From NCBI GenBank assembly GCA_963556145.1, contig OY744472.1, positions 3,968,001-4,032,000 on the forward strand: a stretch of DNA of 64,000 bases, in the 5' to 3' direction. Under the pieces are notes generated by a model. That model was not told where the DNA came from, made no database searches, and saw only the letters and a program-made list of their open reading frames with translations. Source of the DNA: Hygrocybe punicea (taxonomy: Eukaryota > Basidiomycota > Agaricomycetes > Agaricales > Hygrophoraceae). Positions 57,002 through 64,000 of this stretch are shown here, piece after piece. Position 1 is the first letter of the stretch; each line of letters starts with the position of its first letter. A program made the translations under genes and the position numbers.

Positions 57002-57555
57002 CCCCGACGGTTGGGTTCATGACCACCGTTGCCGTCGCTGCTGCTGCCGTTCCCGCTGCTGCTGCTGCTGCCGCTGCTGCTGCCGTTGCCATTGCCATTG
57101 CTGCTGCTGCTGCTGCTGCCGTTGCTGTCACTGCTGCTGCTGTTGCTGCCGTTGCCGTTGCTGCTGCTGCTGATGTTGCCGTTGCCGTTGCGGCTGCTGC
57201 TGCCACTCCAGCCATTCCCACTGCTGCTGCCGTTGCCGTTGCTGCCGCTGCTGCCGCTGCTGCTGGTGCTGTTTGGGCTGCTGCTGCCATTGCCATTGCT
57301 GTTGCCGTTGCCGTTGCGGCTGCAGGCTTCGTCTTGGCGCAGTAACAACTGCAAGGTAGTAGTAGTACATAAAATAAGCAAAAAAACACTGATGACTTAC
57401 CATACATGTCATCCTTTTCTTCGTCGCCGTCGTCCGCATCTGCTGCTGCCCGTCGCTGCTGCTGCTGCCATTGCCGTTGCTGCCATTGCTGCTGCCACTG
57501 CCGTGGGTGCTGTTGCCACTGTACTGCCAGTCCTGTTGCTGCTGCCGGCGCAGTA
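57002..57555. repeat. Left-arm CTG/CCG triplet tracts
   Basis: Interrupted GCTGCTGCCGTTGCC repeats at 57022-57335 and 57437-57550, separated by about 100 unique bases. The counterpart in the right arm is the CAG tract at 59745-60365. Confidence 0.8.
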
Positions 57556-57609
57556 ACAACTGAAAAGCATAATTTGACTAGTACATAAAATAAGAAAAAA
57601 ATACAGACG

Positions 57610-57945
57610 ACTTACCGTTGTCATCCATTTCTTCGTCGTCGTCGTCCGCGTCTGGGTCTTCGTCGTCGTCGACCATGTCCGCATCTGGGTCGTCCCCATC
57701 TGTGTCTCCACCAACCCGGGCTCCATTGTCCATGCTGTCCCCATACCAATGTGGTTCCCATCTCTCATCGTCTTCCTCGTTCTCGTTGTTCCGGTCCCCA
57801 TGTCCGTCATTGCCATCCCCGTTCTCGTCGTTCCGGTCTCCGCTGTAATTGCCATCCCCGTTGCCATGTTTCCAGTCCCCATTGTCGACGTTCCGGACCC
57901 TGTTCTCGTCGCTCCGGTCTCCGTTCTTGTCATTCCGGTCCCCTG
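57610..57945. repeat. Left-arm CGT-rich tract
   Basis: GTCGTCGTC and TTCCGGTCCCC-type repeats. The inverted counterpart is GGACCGGAACGACGACAACG repeats at 59290-59680. Confidence 0.75.
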
Positions 57946-58612
57946 CGTAGTTTGCCGCCCCCATCGTCATTCTGGGCCTCGTTCGACCCCGCCACGTAGC
58001 CTTTCCTGGACCCATCGCGTTCACGGTCGTCGTCCATATCCTTCTGTTATGGGCGTCACGTCGTTGGCTTCCGTCCTGGCATTGCTGTTGGTGTGGCAGT
58101 TGTCGTGGTCGTCCAACGCGACGTTGGTGGAAAAGACCTAAAAACTATGTGGAATGAGTTAGTAGAGTAAACAAAAGAAACATAAAATGAAAACTTAAGC
58201 TACGTGCTCATCAAAGTCGAGATGAAGAGTGACGTGGCCTGAACTCGCGTGAGAATTTCAACCGGCGTTTGCCGATTTCCTAAACGGGGCCGAATTGCCA
58301 TATTGGTACAGGTGACTGGATTTTCTTATTGCTATTACATGCTGTATAACACCTCAATGGCCAGGGCAAGACCCTGAAGGGATGTAAGTATCCCATACCC
58401 ACAAGTATGGTAAATTTTGTATTTTATTTGAGCCTACAGAGAGAGCTATTCACAATGTATTTGAGCCCTCTGCCAAAAGTGGACCCTTAAACACCCAACT
58501 TTGCGAGTATACATCTAGAAAATCTAAAATTAATTCTAGCAGTACTAGGTGATGTGTGCTTCATTGTTACAATAAGTGCCTGGCAGTTAGTAGTCCAGGA
58601 AATGTGTTGTAG

Positions 58613-58716
58613 GACAAATGTGTGTGGAAATTCACATTAATAAATTATTGGCTGTTCAATCAAAGTCCCGTTATTTGGATTCAAGTCACGCAACTCACAG
58701 CTTTACCATTTGTTGG
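58613..58716. other. Centre (loop) of the giant foldback element
   Basis: 104 bases between TGTTGTAG ending the left arm and CTACAGCACA starting the right arm. AT-rich with a short stop-free plus frame; no gene supported. Confidence 0.75.
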
Positions 58717-59289
58717 CTACAGCACATTTCCTGGACTACTAACTGCCAGGCACTTATTGTAACAATGAAGCACACATCACCTAGTACTGCTAGAATTAAT
58801 TTTAGATTTTCTAGATGTATACTCGCAAAGTTGGGTGTTTAAGGGTCCACTTTTGGCAGAGGGCTCAAATACATTGTGAATAGCTCTCTCTGTAGGCTCA
58901 AATAAAATACAAAATTTACCATACTTGTGGGTATGGGATACTTACATCCCTTCAGGGTCTTGCCCTGGCCATTGAGGTGTTATACAGCATGTAATAGCAA
59001 TAAGAAAATCCAGCCACCTGTACCAATATGGCAATTCGGCCCCATTTAGGAAATTGGCAAATGCCGGTTGAAATTCTCGCACGAGTTCAAGCCACGTCAC
59101 TCTTTCTTTGCAACCACGATCACAGACACAAGGCTGCGGAAGAGCACCAGGCTAAATTTCATTTTAAGTTTGTTTGATTTATTTTTATTAACTAATTCCA
59201 CGTACTTTTTAGGTCTTTTCAACCTCACGTCAGACGACCGTGAACATTACCACATCAACATCGACAGCCAACGACATGAGGCCCATAAG

Positions 59290-59680
59290 AGGGCAACAAC
59301 CATGGTTCCGGGAACAGCGACAACGAGGACCGGAACGACGACAACGAGGACCGGAACGATGACAACGAGGACCGGAACGAAGAGAGGGGGGACGGCAACA
59401 ATGAGAACGGAATGGGAACCGGAATGACAGACCGGAGCAACGAGAACAGGGATGGCAATGACGGACATGGGGACTGGAACGACAAGAACGAGGACGACAA
59501 TGGGAGACGGGATCCACAACGGTATGGGGATGGCGCGAATGATGGAGACCGGGTTGGCTGAGACAAAGACAGGGTTGACACAGATGCGGACGTGGTCGAC
59601 GATGACGAAGACCCAGACAACGAAGACCCAGACGCGGACGACGGTGAGGAAGAAAAGGATGACAATGGTAAGTCATCAGT
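59290..59680. repeat. Right-arm GAC/GGAACGAC tract
   Basis: ACGAGGACCGGAACG and GACGACAACGAGG repeats, inverse of 57610-57945. Asp/Thr-rich frames are composition effects. Confidence 0.75.
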
Positions 59681-59744
59681 GATTTTTTGCTTATTTTATG
59701 TACTACTAATGCCTTGCAGTCGTTACTGCACCGAGGCGAAGCCT

Positions 59745-60365
59745 GCAATGGCAACAGCAATGGCAAGAGCAGCAGCAGCCCGAACAGCAGCAGCAGTGGC
59801 AGGGGACCAGAACAACAACCACGAGTACCGGAACAACAACCACGGGGACCGGAACGACAACCACGGGGACGGCAACGATGACAGCAAGCACAGGAATGAC
59901 GACAGTGTGGATGGCAACGACGACAGCGTGGATGGCAATGACAACAATGAGGACAGCAACAAAGATGGCGAGGCAGCGGCAGGACCAGGACCAGGACCAG
60001 GAGCGGGAACGGCAGCAGCAGCAGGACCGGGACCGGGAACGGCAACAGCAGCCGCACCAGCCACGGCAGCAGCACCAGCAGCGTGAACAGCAGCAGCAGC
60101 TGCAATGGCAATGGCAACGGCGGCAACGGCAATGGCAGCAGCACGAACTGCAGCACCAGTAACAGCAGACACGACAATGACAACGGCAACGGTAGCAGCA
60201 GCAGCAGCGATGACGACGGCAGCAACAGCAGCAACGGCAACAGCAGCAACGGCAGCAGCAGCAGCAGCAGCAGCAGCAGCGGCAACGGCAACAGCAGCAG
60301 CGGCAACGGCAATGGCAGCAGCGGCAATGGCAATGGCAGCAGCAGCGGTGGTAATGAACCCGACC
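59745..60365. repeat. Right-arm CAG/GCAACGGCAG tract
   Basis: CAGCAGCAG, GGCAACGGCAACGGC and ACCGGAACGACAACC repeats, inverse of the left-arm CTG tract, about 70 bases longer overall. Poly-Ala/Gln/Ser frames are not genes. Confidence 0.8.
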
Positions 60366-60863
60366 ATCGGGGTGGCTCAGCAATGAGACGAGGGCAGGGT
60401 GATTCCCTGCCCTCGTTATATCATTATTATTGTATTTTGTACCTATTATACATAGTGAGACGAGGGCAGGATTCCTGCCCTCGGAATATGATGATTATTA
60501 CCACTCACGTGTCACATGATTAATGCAACGCGACAGGTCACATGATTGATGAGACGCGACATGTCACAAGTGTGATGTAACGTTTGGACGGCCCAACGTG
60601 ACATCACACTTTGTGACATGTGATCAACAAACACGTTAAGTCACATGAACAAATAAGTACAAGACCATCAAACATGGTTATTTTCTTCTTACCTCACAAC
60701 TACTACTACCACCTTTGGTGACACTACAGGATCCTTGGTTATTGTACCAGGCAATAACCAGAGATTCTGGAGTGTTATTGTCTTAACTGGTATGTGATTT
60801 CCTCCCTCATATTCATCACTTCACAGACTACTTTATTACTGTGGTATGTTCTTTGTTATGTTT

Positions 60864-61238
60864 CACAGGAGACAGATGAGGATTTTTGCCATCAAACAAT
60901 ATTGCGATATCCACTTAAATATTGAAATTATTTGTGTTGTTATCATAAGTCTGAAAAGGTTGTAAACAATAAGGTTATCTAAAAGTAGTATTCACACTGA
61001 AGACAGTGCAGGCAAAATTTTAAACTATTTGGTCTCCAGACATTCAGGCATGTGGCTTTGTGCCTGAACATCTGGAGAGTAAATAATCTAAAATTTTGCT
61101 GCACTATCTTTGGTGTGAATACTAACCTTACTTTTTACAACATTTTTCGGACTTATAATAACAACAAAAATAATGTCAATATTTGAGTGGAGATCGCAAT
61201 ATTCTTTGATGGCAAAAAATCCTCATCTGTCTCCTGTG
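60864..61238. mobile_element. Foldback MITE nested in the right arm only (375 bases)
   Basis: Ends CACAGGAGACAGATGAGGAT and the inverted ATCCTCATCTGTCTCCTGTG, with palindromic matching continuing inward (GATGGCAAAAA, GCAATATT, TCCAGA). TTT flanks both sides (60861-60863, 61239-61241), possibly a 3-base duplication as for PIF/Harbinger-type MITEs. The matching place in the left arm (about 56430-56470) lacks it, so it arrived after the large inverted repeat formed. Confidence 0.75.
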
Positions 61239-61799
61239 TTTGCATGCAGATGAGAGATTAATGTGTATTATCCCATTACTGACAGTGTCTTTTTTTGAAC
61301 TGAGCTATTCAACTTGAATGAATATTGTGGCATCTTTGTGTGCCAACTGTTGGTGTCTGGCCCCCAGAAAGTACTGCTTGCCACTGTACAGGCCTCCAAG
61401 AATGAAAGAGCAGGTGAACCCCCCTGATTCCCTTGCCGGGCAAGCTACTGGTAGTCACAGTGGGCCTGGTGGCATCATTGAAATTTGACCAGGTAAACCT
61501 CATTATTATTTGTAAGCCTCCCATTAGTGACATTGAGACCAGGTAATGTTCTTAGTGTGGCTGATATGAGTGTTTATGTCAACATATTTTTGGTTATGTG
61601 TTTGCAAAGATTTTGGTAGTGTTTTCTTTGTCAGTCAGTCTTGATCAAGAAGGAGAAGAGCCTCCTTTGAGATCAAGACTGAATGGCTTGGGGGTCTTGC
61701 TTTTGGTCCTTTCAGATGTGTTTGTGAATTCACAGTAGCAGTACTTGTTGTAGTGTTAAGCTGTGACTGGCTTAGAATGAATGTATTGAATGTTATCGG

Positions 61800-63500
61800 C
61801 CTCAACCAAACCTTAAGTCAGATTGTCAGCCAACCATATCATGGCTGGCCAATGTATCTCAGGCCGGCCACTCCATGGCCCACAGCCAACCAAAGACTTG
61901 ATAGGATCAGCTAACTCATGTCCCATAGCCAATGTATTCCTAGTGTAGGCTAAGCCCATGGGCAGCTGATGTATCCATAATATTGGCCAACCCATGTCGC
62001 ATGAGCAACCAAAAGACTCAAAGGAGCAAGTGACCCATGTGTGATTGGCCAATATACTAATGAGGATTGGCCAACCTATGATGACTATGTCCTATGGCGA
62101 GCCCAATATACCACAAACTGTTGTCAATTTGTGTTCCATGTATAACTGGAATATCCCCAACATTAGCCAATGTCCTTCCTAGGGCCAGCCTGTGTACCCA
62201 CCCACTTCAGCTAACTAAAGTTCTATAGCCAGCTAATATACCCAGAGATTTGGCCAACTCATGCACCATAGCCAGCCAATATACCAATACAAATCGGCCA
62301 ATCCACCTCCCATGGTCAGCGAAAATACCCAGTGCGGTCGGCCAATTCATTTTCCATGGCCAGCCGAAATACCCAGTTCCATTGTCCAATCTACCTTTCA
62401 TGGCCAGCCAAAATACCCAGACTGGTTGGCCAATCCATGTTCCATGGCCAGTGGAAATACCCAGTGTGGTTGACCAATCCATGTTCCATGGCCAGCGGAA
62501 ATGCCCAGACTAGTCAGCCAACCCATGGTGCATGGCCAGCTGACATACCCAGGGAAGTGGGCCAATGCATCTTCCATGGCCAGCTGAAATACCCAGACCC
62601 ATCAGCCAATCCACCTCCCATGGCCAGTGGAAATACCCAGTGCAGTTGGCCAATCCATGTTCCATGGCCAGCCGAAATACCCAGACTAGTCAGCCAACCC
62701 ATGGTGCATGGCCAGCTGACATACCCAGGGAAGTGGGCCAATGCATCTTCCATGGCCAGCTGAAATACCCAGACCCATCAGCCAATCCACCTCCCATGGC
62801 CAGTGGAAATACCCAGTGCAGTCAGCCAATCCATGTTCCATGGCCAGCCGAAATACCCAGACTGGTCAGCCAATCCACTTCCCATGGCCAGCTGAAATAC
62901 CCAGACCCATTGGCTAATCCATGTTCCATGGCCAACTGAAATACCCAGACTGGTCACCCAATCCACATTCCATGGCCACCCGAAATACCCAGGGCAGTCG
63001 GCCAATCCATGTTCCATGGCCAACCAAAATACCCAGACCGGTCGGCCAATCCACCTCCCATGGCCAGTGGAAATACCTAGCCCGGTTGGCCAATCCATGT
63101 TCCATGGCCAGCCGAAACACCCAGACAAGTCGGCCAATCCATGTTCCATGGCCAGCCAAAATACCCGGACAGGTCGGCCAATCCATGTTCCATGGCCAGC
63201 CAAAATACCCGGACAGGTCGGCCAATCCATGTTCCATGGCCAGCTGAAACAACCAGACAAGTCGGCCAATCCATGTTCCATGGCCAGCTGAAATACCCAG
63301 TGCAGTCGGCCAATCCATGTTCCATGGCCAGCCGAAATACCTGGCCTGGTCGGCCAATCCATCTCCCATGGCCAGCCAAAATATTCAGACCGGTTGGCCA
63401 ATATATGCCCCTGCTTCGGCCAACTCATGTCCCTCAGAACATAGACCCCTCGGCCAAGCCATCTCCCCTGGAGAAAGATATTGGTCGGCCGAGATTGGCT
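61800..63500. repeat. Right-arm minisatellite, unit about 44 bases
   Basis: Inverted version of the left-arm minisatellite: CCATGTTCCATGGCCAGCC plus GAAATACCCAGAC and CGGCCAAT. About 35 units, more than in the left arm. It contains a longer internal duplication: about 62510-62600 and 62690-62780 share roughly 180 bases. Degeneration increases towards 61800, the inner side. Confidence 0.85.
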
Positions 63501-63599
63501 GGCCCACTCAGAGTGGGAATTGTCCATCTCGGCTGAGCCATGTCTTGTGGAAAAGATATGCTGTAAGGTGTGGGTACTCAATTGTTTCCTCTCCTGCAG

Positions 63600-63930
63600 A
63601 TTTGCGGACCGCGATATGACTATGCACTATCACTGGGGTCTCGCCATCAGGCATACCTATACACATGGTCAAGTTGCAAGCAGGGTCACACCCTCCAATC
63701 AGTCTACTGAATGTGATATCGAATTGGAAGTGACGCCAGTTGTCCTTCAAAATGTAGATTCAGCTGCAGACGACAACCAGGCGTTCAATGAAGAAGGATC
63801 CAATACCGAACAATGGGAATGAGATGATTGGGAAGATGCTGATGATTTGAGTGATGGGCACACTGACGAGGAGCATGAAGAATTCAGTGATGATGAGATG
63901 GTTCTGGCCATGGATGACATGTATGGGTAG
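63600..63930 (+). pseudogene. Plavaka-type transposase, last exon
   Basis: FADRDMTMHYHWGLAIRHTY directly continues the transposase from WLYYID at 54671; Plavaka proteins end with this R-F-DRDM-M-YHWGL-HTY block followed by an acidic tail. The tail here reads EDADDLSDGHTDEEHEEFSD and ends MDDMYG, TAG at 63928-63930. One TGA at 63820-63822 interrupts it at EQWE. The acceptor CTCTCCTGCAG lies at 63589-63599. Confidence 0.85.
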
Positions 63931-64000
63931 GATATTGTGATTTCTGGTGAATGTACTCAAAAATTTTGCTACCTGCCTAGCAATGAGGAGCAGATGCAAA

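Larger units (their letters stand above)
54709..63572. mobile_element. Giant foldback (inverted-repeat) element, 8,864 bases
   Basis: Left arm 54709-58612 and right arm 58717-63572 are inverted copies around a 104-base centre. Outer ends GAGCCCTTTCAGCATATC and, inverted, CACACCTTACAGCATATC agree at 14 of 18 bases with no gaps. GGTACTC occurs on both sides (54702-54708 and 63573-63579); the next two bases make it 8 of 9. From outside in, each arm holds ATGGACAATTCCCACTC, a ~44-base minisatellite, a unique AT-rich part with AGTCTTGATC and ATAACCAAGGATCCTG, a CTG/CAG tract, CGT/GAC tracts and a unique inner part. The arms differ in copy number of the repeats. No transposase frame is seen; it would depend on another element. 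Long arms and a 7-9 base duplication recall Mutator-like or Foldback elements. Confidence 0.85.
54672..63599 (+). other. Plavaka intron expanded from 57 bases to about 8.9 kb by insertion
   Basis: Removing the foldback element and one 7-base flank leaves an intron of 57 bases from GTCCAATAATG (54672) to TCTCCTGCAG (63599). Splicing gives TAC-ATT-GAT-AG joined to A-TTT-GCG, that is YIDRF, in frame with the next exon. The donor GTCCAA is poor and may have decayed. Confidence 0.75.

Noticed and set aside
61800..63500. Regular repeats with spacers resembling a CRISPR array
   Set aside because: The context is eukaryotic, units are directly joined and graded in divergence, and the array is mirrored in the other arm; no cas genes.
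54709..63572. The giant inverted repeat as a pure assembly artefact
   Set aside because: Arms differ by many substitutions, by repeat copy number and by a nested MITE, and the flanking duplication and restored intron argue for a real insertion; long reads would still be desirable.

Overview
The window looks like a repeat-choked stretch of a basidiomycete (Agaricomycete) nuclear genome. Coding pieces are broken by many introns of about 45-65 bases with GT-AG ends. They belong to families I associate with mushroom-forming fungi: a Plavaka-type (CACTA-related) transposase, a MULE-like DDE transposase, Ty1/copia and Tad-like LINE fragments, Spt5-like NGN/KOW proteins, and OTT_1508-like deaminase-fold proteins. 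I see no rRNA, tRNA, CRISPR array or bacterial-type operon, and no clearly intact housekeeping gene. The species cannot be named from the sequence.

Layout. 0-6.3 kb: the 3' end of an unidentified gene, a broken gene, then two divergently transcribed multi-exon genes of unknown function sharing a 165-base spacer. 6.6-7.2 kb: a ~174-base tandem repeat. 7.5-10.5 kb: an Spt5-like gene on the minus strand, split by a 1,372-base hAT-like element with an exact 8-base target duplication. 10.5-20.9 kb: low-complexity and non-autonomous element debris around one truncated minus-strand gene. 20.9-25.5 kb: a decayed MULE-like transposase holding a 768-base near-perfect palindrome. 26.4-27.2 kb: copia reverse transcriptase/RNase H remnant. 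27.8-35.2 kb: decayed coding fragments, tandem repeats, and a gag-like remnant hit by a 1,054-base TIR element; a second, inverted copy of the same length lies at 41.5-42.6 kb inside a LINE ORF1. 36-38.3 and 43.9-44.6 kb: two further Spt5-like loci, inverted relative to each other. 45-49.6 kb: two divergent deaminase-fold genes. 50.0-50.4 kb: an anti-sense fragment of a Ski2/Brr2-type helicase. 50.7-63.9 kb: a Plavaka transposase gene split by an 8.9 kb inverted-repeat (foldback) element sitting precisely inside one of its short introns.

The most striking structures are (i) that giant foldback element, with arms of 3.9 and 4.9 kb, a 104-base centre, a 7-base flanking duplication and no transposase of its own; (ii) a 51-53 base nested palindrome (outer 8-10 base inverted repeat, inner palindrome) recurring in at least four otherwise different non-autonomous elements; (iii) three Spt5-like elongation-factor relatives within 37 kb of transposon-dominated DNA. 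Most reading frames carry one or a few lesions, several of them TGA stops consistent with C-to-T change, so the region appears to be a graveyard of fairly recent insertions. Family names are from remembered sequence patterns; no searches were run.
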